A stretch of DNA of 64,000 nucleotides, taken from positions 75,635 to 139,634 of the forward strand of contig CAJJDN010000110.1 of the NCBI GenBank assembly GCA_905182985.1. Reading direction: 5' to 3'. The notes beneath the pieces are model-generated. The model made no database searches, had not been told where the DNA came from, and saw only the letters and a program-made list of their open reading frames with translations. The DNA comes from Paramecium sonneborni. Taxonomy: Eukaryota; Ciliophora; Oligohymenophorea; Peniculida; Parameciidae. How positions within the stretch are numbered: position 1 is the stretch's first letter; each line of letters begins with the position of its first letter. A program made the position numbers and the translations under genes. Positions 37,856 through 52,800 of this stretch are shown here, piece by piece.

Positions 37856-40800
37856 TCAATTTATGGCTATCAAAATAAGTATTCCAAACATGAAACTATA
37901 TTTGATCGCAGGTTAAACAGGTGTTTCTCCGATTTAAATTGGAGGGACAGGATTAGTAGAATTTGAATTATTTGGATTTGTTGGTGTTGTTGGATTAGTT
38001 GGAGAGACTGCTTTTAATCCACAAACAAACTAATAATATAAAAAATATGATTACATTAGAGTAAGGTGAAACACATTATTAGCAGACTTTTTATGAATCC
38101 AAGAAAAATCCAGCTAAACATACTGAACAACCAGATGAATCAGAAGTATAACAGTTAGCCAAACTGTAAGTTGTTGGATCATTTTGAATTTTTAAAGTTA
38201 AATCAATACAACCACCATTTTAAAGAACGAAACCAGTTTAACAAGTCAAACAAATGTTGCCAGTAGGCACTGTACAAGTAGCACAATTATTTTAACAAGG
38301 ATAACAGGGTTAAAACGTATAGGATTTAGAGTTGAATTTAATAGATGATTGAACTAAATAGTATCCATCGTTACAAGTTTTACATGTCTAAAGATATATA
38401 AATAGAAATTATTACATATTTTGAATCACAAGATTTGCAATCAAAAGGACATCCTTAACAATTTCCATTAACATCAATATAGTTTCCATTAGCACAACTA
38501 TTACAGGTGAATGTATATGGAGCAGTAGAATTAGATATTGCGCAACTCTAACATCCATTAGGACATTATAAACATGAATTTGTATCAGTATTTAAAACAT
38601 AACCAGCAACACAGGATTAACAGATCAATCCACTTTAATCCTAATTCTAAGTACAAGTCAAACAATTTAAAATTTTGCTATTGCACTAATCACAATTATT
38701 TCCATATAGTGTGAATCCAGGAAGACATTGTTAGCAAGATTGATTATTAGAATTGGTAATCGTAAAGCAATTAGAGATTCCAACTGAATAACAGGAATTT
38801 CCAAATAAATAATAATTATCGGCACATTAAATTATGGTTAAAGTGGTTTAATTTTCTAAAGGACCCTAGCATCTTAAAGCATTATTTAATGATTAAGAAC
38901 ATAATTAGCAAGTGATTGGAGCACCATCATATGCCTAGACTTTGTAATATCCATCTGCACATTCTGAACAAGATGGGTTTGAAGTTCCACTTTAAGTAGA
39001 ACAAGAGTTGCAATTCAAACATTAAGTACAAGTAGTTGGACTTGTTAAAGCATATTAAGGACTACATGCTTGACATTAAGTGTAATCAGAATTACACTAT
39101 ATACATCCTACAAAAGAACAAGTAGAATTTGCAGTAGGCAATTGAATACAAGTTTAGTCATTTTGATTATATGTATAAGGTGAAAGGCATGTGCAATCGC
39201 CATTTGTTGAGTTAGGATCTATTTAGAAATTAGTATTGCAAGTAGTACAAACAGTTGTACTTGCACAAGTCAAACAATTTTTAGGGCAAGCAACACATTA
39301 TCCAGAAGCACTTGTTTATGCATTTGTATAACTCTTAAAAGAGTTTTAATAAGTTATAAGTGTTGATTAATACCAAAAGTATCCAGGTAAACATTAAGTA
39401 CATGTATATTATGATGGACACAATGCACAACCTGTATAACATTTACTACAAAAGGGATTGAAATGTTAATAATAATATGTGTTAGTTGACAATGAAACTT
39501 TATTACTTTGCAAAATGAAATCCCAATTAAAGTAATAGCCATTTGTACACTGAGTGCAAGCTCCATTATTCTAATCTATTGTTAAACATCCATTAATTGA
39601 AATGCATATATTACCGATTAAAGTATATCCTGAATTGCATTTGGTGCATCCCAAAGACATCAATTTATCAGAATACTACATTTCAGAACATCCTGCTGGT
39701 ATTGATGCACATTATTAGCTATTTTTTAATGTAATTAAGTAATATTAGGGATTACATTAAATTGAATTACAAGTTGTAAAGTTAGTGCAAGCTGCACAGA
39801 TTCCATTATCAATCAAGGGGCAAGGCATGCAACTTTATCCAGTCCAAAAAGATCCAATCTTGCATGATGGTGAAGTTTATCTTGTCGTACTTAAGGGAAG
39901 AGCTGCTTTGAAATAATTGGGATTTTTAACTGAAGATACAGATCCATAAGAAGCACCAGTTACTTAATTTTCTGATGGATTGGCTCTACAAACAAACTAA
40001 TTAAGTAATAAATAATAAATACCGCTGCTTAAGGATAGACACATTATAAACAAGAGTTATCTACTACATCTGATTAACCTGCTTATGATAACCAACCACT
40101 AATAGGATAGAAACCATATGCACATACATAACAACCGTTAGTTTAATTTTATTAATTTTCTAAGCAATTTCCTAAATCTGACACGCAACCTCCATTTTAT
40201 AAATAGAAACCACTTAAACAACTAAGACAAACATTGCCTGGTGATAAGCATTGCAAACAACCATATTAACAAGCTAAGCATTATCCGTTTTATTGGTAGT
40301 AACCATTAATACAAGTAGAACATGTATTTTCATTTGAGCAATTCAAGCAAGTATTATTATTTTTACTGTCTTTTGTACAAGCAATACAAGCACTTGAAGT
40401 TTTAAAATACCCAACATCACACTATTAGCAATTTTCTATTCCTGAAGCTGTGCATACAAAACAATTTGGAACACATTATTAACAAATTTTATTTGAATCA
40501 CTGTAATAATAATTTGCACATAAACTACAAACTGGCTTGTTATTTTGATCTAATGAACAACTATTATCAGCGCAATTATCACATTTATAACAAATTTAGC
40601 TGCTTTATAAATAATATGGCCAACAGTCTTAGCATAATGTTGTATCAATTTAAGTACCCTCATTAGGTTAAAATAGTTTTTAACATGTATTATTTGTTGA
40701 AGCTAAATAACATTAATTATTAACTAAGAAATAGTTATTTTAACATTGAGTTGGAGTAATCGTTTTATTGTTTATGTCATATTTGCATCTTAAGATACCA

Positions 40801-43800
40801 TTATTACCAATATTACATGAAGTGCATTATTTATTTTCATTTAAATAATAAGTGTCTTGACAAACTACACAAATAGTTTAAAAGGATGAATTTTACTAAG
40901 AGTTTTTAGTACATCCAGAAGCACAATTTGATGGGCAAATAGAACATGTATTGTTAGATAATAAAGTGTATCCTGTGACGCAATTAGAGCAAAGTTCATT
41001 AGTACATTCTGAACATTGAACTGAATAACCTGTGCACTTCATACAGGATGAATTTTGTAGTTTATAATCTGGAACGCAAGTAAGACAAACTGAGGCGCTT
41101 GAGCATGTAGCACATTCGGTAGGACATTTAGTACATGTTTTATTAGAATCTAAAAACCATTTAGTCATGCAAACAATGCATTGATTTTGATTTGTGCAAA
41201 CATTACAGCCTGCTACACATGAAGAACAAGATTGATTATTAAGATAGTATGTAAGATCACAAGTTGTGCAATTTTTGTTACTGAGACATGCTAAGCAGCC
41301 ATTAATATCTGAAGAGCATTATTTGCATTCATTATTGGATAGATAATATCCAGAAAGGCAAGAAGAACAAAAAGTGGGACTCTTGCATGCAGCACATCCT
41401 TTGGGGCATGCAGTGCATCCATTCTAAGTTAGATAATGTCCTATAAAGCATTGTGAGCAATCTGAAGCAGAATTAACACAGTTGGTACAAAAAGTATCAT
41501 TGCATTTATTACATGAATCATTGGATAACTAATATCCTACAAGACATGATGAACAAGTAGTTGCACTTGTGCAGGAAGTACAATTAGTCTTACATTTAAT
41601 GCAGGCATTATTTTCCAAGAAATATCCAGTTAAACATTGGGTACAAGCTGATGAAGTGCTTGAACATATGAGACAATTTGTATCTTGGCATTTGCTGCAT
41701 GTATTGACGTCCAAAAAGAGCCCAACTGTGCAAGCACTACATGAATAGCTGCTTTAAGTCATCTAGCAAGTTCTACAAGCATCAACAGAAGTAGAACATG
41801 GTAAACATAGATTACCACTCAAATAAAAGCCTGGTGTACATGTTTTGCAAATTGATGCATCATCACATGTCGCGCAATTCATGATTGAGGCAAAACATAA
41901 GAGACAAGAACTATTGCTTAAGTAATAACCTGAGATACAAGTCTTACAGGTAGTTGCAGATCCTTAACATGAAGAACAAGGTGATTAACAATAATCGCAT
42001 GTTTTATCAGCTTTTAGATACATATTTGATAGACAAGTTAAACAAGTTATATCAGATTTTTCACAAGTTAGACAATTAGAATTACATTTTTCACATGAAT
42101 TATTGTTTAAATATTGACCAGAATCACAAGCTGTGCAATTTGACGGACTTGAGCATATAGTACAAGGGTATAAACATTCTTAACATTTTGATCCATCAAA
42201 ATAATATCCTGGAAAACAATCTTTACAATCAGTTGAACTTGTACATTTAGCACAAGGATCAGTACATGGAAGGCAGGAAGTAGATGAAAGATAATATCCA
42301 TCAACGCAAGATTTACAACTATTTTTAGGATTATTGCAATTGTAGCAAGGGTATTCGCAAGGAGTACATGTTGTTCCATCCTTGAAATAAGCAACGGGGC
42401 AATTTTGGCAATTATCTGCTGTAATAGTGCAAGTTTGGCAAGGATTATTGCATTATTCACAAACATTGTTACCATTTAAATAGTATCCATCCGTGCAACT
42501 TAGACATTTTGCTGAGTTGTCAATGCACGTAATACAATTTATTGAGCAAGGCTTACATGCTTAATTATTCTCCAAAAAGTATCCATCAACACAAGATAAG
42601 CAAATATCACTACTTGAGCAAGTCAAACATGGGTTTGTGCAAGGGGAACATTTGCTTCCATCTAAATAGTAACCTATATCGCAAGATTAGCAATTATTAG
42701 TTCCTGAACTTGTACAAGTGGAACAAGGATTTTAACATATTGTACAGCCGTTAGTATCTTTGTAATAACCATTAACACATTTATCACAAGCAGTGGCCGA
42801 TGTTAAGCATGTTAAACAGGGAGTTTTACATTGTTCACATGAATTATCACTAGTTTTAAGAGAGTAACCAACAGCGCAAGTTTTACATGTACTTGAATCA
42901 TCACATACAATGCATGGATATGGGCAATATTCACATGTAGCATCAGCACCAGTGCCCTTCTTATACATTCCTATATTGCATGAAGTACATTAAGTAGCAC
43001 TTGTTATACATTCTTTACAAGGGGTTGAACAGGGATTACATTCATTTCCACCCCCATTTAGATAATAGCCTTAAGAACAACTTTAGCAATTTGTAGCTGA
43101 AGTTACACAAGATGTGCAAGCAGTAGCACAAAATAAACAAGTTGATGTTTAAGTATCCCAGAAATAGCCATTAATACATCCTTTATCACAAGCAGCAGAT
43201 GTACAAACAGCGCATGGAGATGTACATTATTGGCAGCTGTTTCCAGATAAATAGTAGCCAGGAATACATCCGGTACATGTTTGAGCATCGTTATTGCATT
43301 TACTGCATGGTCTATTACAAGAATTATTACAGCTGGTGCCAGATAGGAAATATCCATCAATACAACTTTAGCATTCATTTCCCGAATTTATACATGTAAG
43401 ACAATTATCTGTACATTCTCCACATTTATTTTGACCTGATATTAAATAGTAACCAGGAAGACATGATTGACATTAAGTTGTATCAGCTAGACATGTTAAG
43501 CAAGGGTCAGTACATTAAGTACATGTTTTTGGAGACGTTGAGGTTAAATGAAATGCTTTGTCATTACATGATGTACAATTAGTAGCAGACTTATCACAAG
43601 TGGCACATGGATTTTCACATTAGGTACAAATAGCGGGATTTTTTGATACATCGTAGAAGAATCCAGAAATACAACTTAAGCAAACAGTATTTGATGCCGT
43701 TTCTGAATATATACAAGTTAAGCAAGGAGTTGGGCATTATTAGCACTTTGAGTTTGGAGAATTTTAAGTTTTATCAAAGAAATATCCATTAATACATGAG

Positions 43801-46800
43801 TCGCAGGTGTCTCCATCAGTATGACAAGTAAGACAAGGGAAATTACAAATAGGACAACTAGGATTGTTTGGATCCTTATAAAATCCATCAATACAAGTTT
43901 TGCATTGATGACCATCTCCAGGATCACATGTTATGCATGGCTATTTGCATTCATAACAATTATTATTATTCAGGTAGTATCCATCAGGACATTCAGAACA
44001 ATTAGCAGGACCAGGGTCAGTATAAGTACACTTTGAGCATGGTTCAGCACATTAATTGCATTTTCCATTATTTAAATAAAACCCATCATAACAAGAATCA
44101 CAATTATCTTATGATGTAGAACATGTTTTACAAATAGGATTGCATTGCAAGCATTTAGTGTTTATTGATACAAAACCTGGTTAGCACTTACTGCAATTAT
44201 CAGCTGTTAATTCACATCCAGTGCATGGACTCTAACATTAATCACATGAATTATTATTAAGGAAATATCCTGTAGTACAAGATTAACAATAAGTGGGACT
44301 ATTATTTGAACAAGTAGTACATTTATTGTCACATGGTTAACAATTATTAGAATTATCTAAATAATATCCAGGAAAACATTATTGACATGTGCCATCATCT
44401 TTGCAATATAAGCATTAACCACCACATTAATTAGAGCAACCTGGCTTACCATAATATCCTAAGATACAGGATTGACAATTAGTTGCAGAGTTCTAGCAAG
44501 TTGCACAATTTCCAGTACATCCACTACAAGTAGAACCATCTTATTCTAAGAAATATCCAGAAACACAACTCTTGCAGGATGAAATGTTGCTGCAGTCATT
44601 GCAATTAAGATTACACAGAGTGCATGAATCCCCATTTTTATAATAGCCAATTGCACATTCTTAACAAACTTCAAAGGCTGTACATTGAGTGCATGTTAAA
44701 CTGCATTTTGAACATTAATCATCTGCTGTGTGATAAAATCCAGCTATGCATGACTAACAAATTTTTGATCCAGTACTACAAGATTAACAAGCAGTATCAC
44801 AAGGACGACATTCACTATTATTGGTTCCATCAATAAAATATCCTGAGCGACAAGAAGTACATTTTATTATTGAATCCGAGGAATCTTTGGTGCATGTTTC
44901 ACATGAATATAATGTTGGACATTATGTACACTGACCATTATCTACATAGTATCCTTTTTCACACTCAGTACAATTATTACCAGCCCCTGAACATTTAATG
45001 CATGGACTAATACACTCTATACAATTAGGAGATTCAAAGTAATAACCATCTACACAATCTTTGCAATTTCCGGTAGTATCTTAACAAGTCAAACATGGAC
45101 TTGGACATTGTTAACATTACTTATTAGAAACAGCATAAAATCCATTAACACAAGATGTACATTAAGTAGAATCACAAGTTTTGCATCCTCTTTCACATTG
45201 ATTACATTTTTTATTTGGACTATCATAATAATAACCATTTTAGCACGTATTACATGTATCTGATGCAGTACATACCGAGCAGAAATTCATACATTTTTTG
45301 CAACTTCCATCTCCAGAGTCAGGATAATAACCAAGCAAGCATTCTAAACATTTTAGTTCAACATTACAAACTGAACAAAAATCAGGACATTATCCGCAAG
45401 AAGTTCCTTTGATTTGATACCCTTAAGTGCAAGCAGAGCATTTCAAAACTCCATCAGTATCTTTAAAACAATTTTTACAAGGGCTTGTACACTCAGAACA
45501 AGCATTACCATCAAGATAGTAACCTACAAGACATTAAGAACAAGTATTTTTATCAGTGCATTATAGACATTATTAAGGGCATTCTTAGCAAACTGAATCA
45601 TCTTTTGGATAGTATCCAGCAATACAGGATGTACAAATATTCTCACTTGTACATTAAGTGCATCCTTAAACACATTATATACAGGTGTTAGATCCATTAT
45701 TATAAGTACCAGGTAAACATTCTTAACAGCTATCTTTTGTACAAGTTTTACAATAATCCGAACATTTAACACAGAGACCATTATCATTTTTATAGAATCC
45801 AACTATACATTTATCACAAGTTGATGTATTATCTGTTGACCAAGTTTCACATTCAGAAATAATTTATACACAACTAAAATTATCTAATTTATAGCCTTAA
45901 AAGCATTTTTAACAGGCATTAGTTTAAGCTGTGCATTATAAACATGGGAATTCACATATAGTACATTGACTTCCATTTGAATAATAGCCAGTGCTACACT
46001 ATTGACAAGCTTCTTGAGTGCATTGATCACAACCGTTGTTACATTTAGAGCAGGAATTACCATTAGTATAATAACCTAAAAAGCAACTTTAACAAGTTTG
46101 TTTATCTGTACAGGTTTAACAAGGATAATCACATTATTAACAATTGGAAGAGTCTTAATAATAACCAGAGATACAAATTTGACAAGAATTAGAACTTGTA
46201 CAAGTTATGCATTTATTTATACATTTAGTGCAAGTTTAATTATCTTAGTAATAACCGGGAAAACAGGAAGTACATTAATTAGCTGACTAAGTGTCGCAAG
46301 TTTTACAATTTTCATTACATTATTAACAATTCTTGCCAAAATATCCAAATGAACATGTTAAACAATTAATTCCAGAAAATCCAGTTTTACATTACGATTA
46401 ACAATCATCTGCATTTGCTGCACATTATAAACAACCAATATTACATGGTTGGCAATTTGAACCATAATATCCTGTTGAACATGATTTACAATCAGTTCCA
46501 GAAAATCCATTTTTACATTAAGAATTACAATCATCTGCATTCGCTGTGCATGATAAACAACCAATATTACATGGTTGGCAATTTGAACCATAATATCCTG
46601 TTGAACATGATTTACAATCAGTTCCAGAAAATCCATTTTTACATTAAGAATTACAATCATCTGCATTCGCTGTGCATGATAAACAACCAATATTACAAGG
46701 TTGACAATTTGAACCAAAATATCCTGTTGAACATGATTTACAATCAGTTCCAAAGAATCCAGTTTTACATTAAGAATTACAATCATCTGCATTAGCTGTG

Positions 46801-49800
46801 CATGATAAACATCCAATATTGCATGGTTGGCAATTTGAACCATAATATCCTGGTGAACATGATGTACAATCAGTTCCAGAAAACCTGGTTTTACATGAAG
46901 ATTTACAATCATCTTAATTAGCTGTGCATGATATACAACTAGAAGTACATGGTTGACAATTTGAACCATAATATCCTGTTGAACATGATTTACAATCAGT
47001 TCCAGAAAATCCATTTTTACATTAAGAATTACAATCATCTGCATTCGCTGTGCATGATAAACAACCAATATTACATGGTTGACAATTTGAACCAAAATAT
47101 CCTGTTGAACATGATTTACAATCAGTTCCAGAAAATCCATTTTTACATTAAGAATTACAATCATCTGCATTCGCTGTGCATGATAAACAACCAATATTAC
47201 ATGGTTGACAATTTGAACCAAAATATCCTGCTGAACATGATTTACAATCAGTTCCAGAAAATCCATTTTTACATTAAGAATTACAATCATCTGCATTAGC
47301 TGTGCATGATAAACAACCAATATTACATGGTTGACAATTTGAACCAAAATATCCTGCTGAACATGATTTACAATCAGTTCCAGAAAATCCATTTTTACAT
47401 TAAGAATTACAATCATCTGCATTAGCTGTGCATGATAAACAACCAATATTACATGGTTGACAATTTGAACCAAAATATCCTGCTGAACATGATTTACAAT
47501 CAGTTCCAGAAAATCCATTTTTACATTAAGAATTACAATCATCTGCATTAGCTGTGCATGATAAACAACCAATATTACATGGTTGACAATTTGAACCAAA
47601 ATATCCTGCTGAACATGATTTACAATCAGTTCCAGAAAATCCATTTTTACATTAAGAATTACAATCATCTGCATTAGCTGTGCATGATAAACAACCAATA
47701 TTACATGGTTGACAATTTGAACCAAAATATCCTGCTGAACATGATTTACAATCAGTTCCAGAAAATCCATTTTTACATTAAGAATTACAATCATCTGCAT
47801 TAGCTGTGCATGATAAACAACCAATATTACATGGTTGACAATTTGAACCAAAATATCCTGCTGAACATGATTTACAATCAGTTCCAGAAAATCCATTTTT
47901 ACATTAAGAATTACAATCATCTGCATTAGCTGTGCATGATAAACAACCAATATTACATGGTTGACAATTTGAACCAAAATATCCTGCTGAACATGATTTA
48001 CAATCAGTTCCAGAAAATCCATTTTTACATTAAGAATTACAATCATCTGCATTAGCTGTGCATGATAAACAACCAATATTACATGGTTGACAATTTGAAC
48101 CAAAATATCCTGCTGAACATGATTTACAATCAGTTCCAGAAAATCCATTTTTACATTAAGAATTACAATCATCTGCATTAGCTGTGCATGATAAACAACC
48201 AATATTACATGGTTGACAATTTGAACCAAAATATCCTGCTGAACATGATTTACAATCAGTTCCAGAAAATCCATTTTTACATTAAGAATTACAATCATCT
48301 GCATTAGCTGTGCATGATAAACAACCAATATTACAAGGTTGACAATTTGAACCAAAATATCCAGCTGAACATGATTTACAATTAGTTTCAGAAAATCCAG
48401 TTTTACATTATGATTAACAATCATCTGCATTCGCTGTGCATGATAAACAACCAATATTACATTCTATAATACCAACTTAGAGTGTTTTACAATCAGTTTC
48501 AGAGAATCCAGTTTTACATTAAGAATTACAATCATTTGCATTAGCTGTGCATGATAAACAACCAAAATTACAAGGTTGACAATTTGTACCATAATATCCT
48601 GCTGAACATTATTTACAATCCGTTCCAGAAAATCCAGTTTTACAAGAGGAATTACAATCATCTGCATTAGCTGTGCATGATAAACAACCAATATTACAAG
48701 GTTGACAATTTGTACCATAATATCCTGCTGAACATTATTTACAATCAATTCCAGAAAATCCAGTTTTACATGAAGAATTACAATCATCTGCATTAGCTGT
48801 GCATGATAAACAACCAATATTACAAGGTTGACAATTTGTACCATAATATCCTGCTGAACATGATTTACAATCAGTTCCAGAAAATCCAGTTTTACATGAA
48901 GAATTACAATCATCTGCATTCGTTGTGCATGATAAACAATTAATATTACAAGGTTGACAATTTGAACCAAAATATCCAGCTGAACATGACTTACAATCAA
49001 TTCCAGAAAAACCAGTTTTACATTATGATTAACAATCATCTGCATTTGCTGAGCATGATTTACAATTAATATTACAAGGTTGACAATTTGAACCAAAATA
49101 TCCAGCTGAACATGATTTACAATCCGTTCCAGAAAATCCAGTTTTACATGAGGAATTACAATCATCTGCATTAGCTGTGCATGATAAACAACCAATATTA
49201 CAAGTTTGACAATTTGTACCATAATATCCTGCTGAACATGATTTACAATCAGTTCCAGAAAAACCAGTTTTACATTATGATTAACAATCATCTGCATTTG
49301 CTGAGCATGATTTACAATTAATATTACAAGGTTGACAATTTGAACCAAAATATCCAGCTGAACATGATTTACAATCCGTTCCAGAAAATCCAGTTTTACA
49401 AGAGGAATTACAATCATCTGCATTAGCTGTGCATGATAAACAACCAATATTACAAGGTTGACAATTTGTACCATAATATCCTGCTGAACATGATTTACAA
49501 TCAGTTCCAGAAAATCCAGTTTTACATGAAGAATTACAATCATCTGCATTCGTTGTGCATGATAAACAATTAATATTACAAGGTTGACAATTTGAACCAA
49601 AATATCCAGCTGAACATGACTTACAATCAATTCCAGAAAAACCAGTTTTACATTATGATTAACAATCATCTGCATTTGCTGAGCATGATTTACAATTAAT
49701 ATTACAAGGTTGACAATTTGAACCAAAATATCCAGCTGAACATGATTTACAATCCGTTCCAGAAAATCCAGTTTTACAAGAGGAATTACAATCATCTGCA

Positions 49801-52800
49801 TTAGCTGTGCATGATAAACAACCAATATTACAAGGTTGACAATTTGTACCATAATATCCTGCTGAACATGATTTACAATCAGTTCCAGAAAATCCAGTTT
49901 TACATGAAGAATTACAATCATCTGCATTCGTTGTGCATGATAAACAATTAATATTACAAGGTTGACAATTTGAACCAAAATATCCAGCTGAACATGACTT
50001 ACAATCAATTCCAGAAAAACCAGTTTTACATTATGATTAACAATCATCTGCATTTGCTGAGCATGATTTACAATTAATATTACAAGGTTGACAATTTGAA
50101 CCAAAATATCCAGCTGAACATGATTTACAATCCGTTCCAGAAAATCCAGTTTTACAAGAGGAATTACAATCATCTGCATTAGCTGTGCATGATAAACAAC
50201 CAATATTACAAGGTTGACAATTTGAACCAAAATATCCTGCTGAACATGATTTACAATCAGTTCCAGAAAATCCATTTTTACATTAAGAATTACAATCATC
50301 TGCATTAGCTGTGCATGATAAACAACCAATATTACAAAGTTGACAATTTGAACCAAAATATCCTGCTGAACATGATTTACAATCAGTTCCAGAAAATCCA
50401 TTTTTACATTAAGAATTACAATCATCTGCATTCGTTGTGCATGATAAACAACCAATATTACAAGGTTGACAATTTGAACCAAAATATCCAGCTGAACATG
50501 ATTTACAATCAGTTCCAGAATATCCAGTTTTGCATTAAGATTGACAATCATCTGCATTTGTTGAGCATAATTTACAACCAAAATTACATGATTGACAATT
50601 TGTACCATAATATCCTGCTGAACATGATTTACAATCAGGTCCAGAGAATCCAGTTTTACATGAAGAATTACAATCATCTGCATTAGCTGTACATGATATA
50701 CAACCAATATTACATGGTTGACAACTAGAACCATAATAACCAGTTGAACATAATTTACAATCTGTTCCAGAAAATCCAATTTTACATTATTATTCACAAT
50801 TATCCTAACTAATACATTTAGTGCACCCAGAGTTACACTTTGTACATATACCACTATTATTATAACCTCCATTATCACTGCACTCTGTACTAGATGTATT
50901 GCATTATTTTACACAATTTAAACTACATTCATCGTTATCCTAGCATTATAGAATGCAACTTGTACCAGTATCGGGTTTATAATTCATAGCTTTACAAGTA
51001 AGACAAGTTTAAGCTCCACCTGAAAACTCACAAGTTGCGCAATCTCCAGAGCAATCAAAACAATCTGAACCATTTAAATATTTTCCAGGTATACAAGAAG
51101 TACATCCATTTAAACAAGCATTACATTAATCAGATTAAAGTGTATAACCAGTTTCACATGCGGTACATTTAGTAGAAGTAGTATCACATTTTTGACAACT
51201 TCTATCACATTTGAGGCAATTATCACCACTCTTATAATATCCACCATCTATCCAACATTCAGTGCAGATAGTATCAGAAGAACAATCAATACATCCTGCT
51301 TTACATTAAGTACATGCTTCAGAATTCTTATAAAATCCTTTTAAACAACCTGTACATAATTTTTGACCACTTTCATCATCTACCTTTAAAACAAAATTAT
51401 TCTTGCATTTTGTGCATTAATTGGCAGCATTGCATTCTAAACATTCTGATGGACATTAAGTACATTCTGCAGGGTTTGGTTCAGTATTTCCATAATATCC
51501 TGTTGTACATTTTGAGCATTTAGTTGAAGTTTCTATGCAGGTTGAACAAGAAATATCACAAGGTTTACAAGTTTTAGTATTATCCAGATAATAACCTCCA
51601 TAGCAACCGTCACAAGTGGAAGTTCCTGACGTCGTCTAATAAGAGTTACATGGAAAAACGTAGGGTTTGCATGTATTACTATCTAGGAAAAATCCAGTAA
51701 CACAAGTTTCGCAAGTAGTTGGACTTGCAGACTAGCAAGTATTACAAGGTAATTTGCACTAAGAACAATTATTATCATCAATCAATTGTGCTTAGCAATC
51801 ACTACATACATTGTTAGGACATTTTATGCAACCTGGTGTTGAGCATTCTGAACATCCTTTTGTACCTTAAGCATCAATGTAGAAACCATCAGCACATTCA
51901 GTACATTCAGTTGCTGAATTACAAATATTGCAAGGTTTTTAACATTGTTGACAATCAGGTGTGCCATTTTTGTAATATCCAGGAAGACAATGTGTGCACT
52001 CATCTTTTGTACATTCAAGACAGTTATTTGTACATTTTTGGCAAGTTTAAGAACTATCAACATAGTAACCATTAAGACATGATGTGCATTCATTCTTATT
52101 ATCATTACATTACAGACATTATGCTGAAAATTCAGTACAAGGTGTACAATCTCCATTATTTAAATGATATCCAGTGATACAAGATTTGCAATCTCCACTA
52201 GAAGTGGATGTGCATGTCAAACAAAACTCCTGACATTCTTTACATATTGTACCGCTTTAAAAATATCCTGATATGCAATTATTAATATTTTCTTAAACTT
52301 TACAATCTGTTTCTGATGTACATACACTGCATGGTAATTTACACCTGGAACATGTTGAATTTGATTTATAAAATCCATCGATGCAATCTATGCATGTAGA
52401 GGCATCTGAACAAGTTAAACATGGTTTCAAGCATTTCTAACATTAATTTACATCCTTATAATATCCAGGAGGGCAACTATCACATTTATTAAGATCAGCA
52501 TCTATACAAGTAAGGCAAGGGAAAGTACAAGGATCGCATTTATTGGCTTCTTTAATGATGTATCCAGAAACACAATCATTGCATTTGGAAGGATTTTCTG
52601 AACAAGTTAGGCATGGATAACCACATTAATCACAAATACCATTGTTACAAACATATCCTGAAAGGCAAGTCTTACAAGTTTTATCCGAATCGCAGGTTAC
52701 CATTGGACTTATACATTATTAACAATTATAGTGTGTTTCATCGACTTTATTTTTATAATATCCATCAGCACATTCACTACAATTATCAAGTGCTGTGCAT

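Larger units (their letters stand above)
37086..38346. repeat. Direct repeat copy 2 (1,261 bp), right contig start
   Basis: Second copy of 35824-37084. It keeps the giant gene's 3' end intact but holds only the first 49 bases of the small minus gene (37086-37134, complement). That is the reciprocal of what copy 1 preserves. Confidence 0.9.
46312..50835 (-). repeat. About 36 tandem 126-bp (42-aa) repeats inside the giant gene
   Basis: Unit read in the coding frame: CKNGFSGTDCKSCSAGYFGS then NCQPCNIGCLSCTANADDCN-S-Q. There are eight cysteines per unit and one TAA glutamine codon in most copies. Successive tgtgcatgataaacaacc motifs are spaced 126 bp (e.g. 47301 and 47427). The edges fade into diverged CxxC modules. 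The long standard-code ORFs on both strands here (46358-48454, 48464-50878 and several plus-strand ones) are out-of-frame shadows produced by the periodicity. Confidence 0.93.

Noticed and set aside
35824..38346. A true tandem gene duplication
   Set aside because: Apparent identity, a single N between copies and reciprocal truncation of the flanking genes favour an assembly overlap.
46415..50686. Plus-strand Tyr/Asn-rich ORFs in the repeat array
   Set aside because: Antisense shadows of the same 126-bp repeats.
46358..50878. Two very long minus-strand ORFs (698 and 804 codons) in the standard code
   Set aside because: They are in a shifted frame relative to the cysteine-rich reading, stay open only because the 126-bp repeat lacks stops in that frame, and have no signal, domain or sensible composition.
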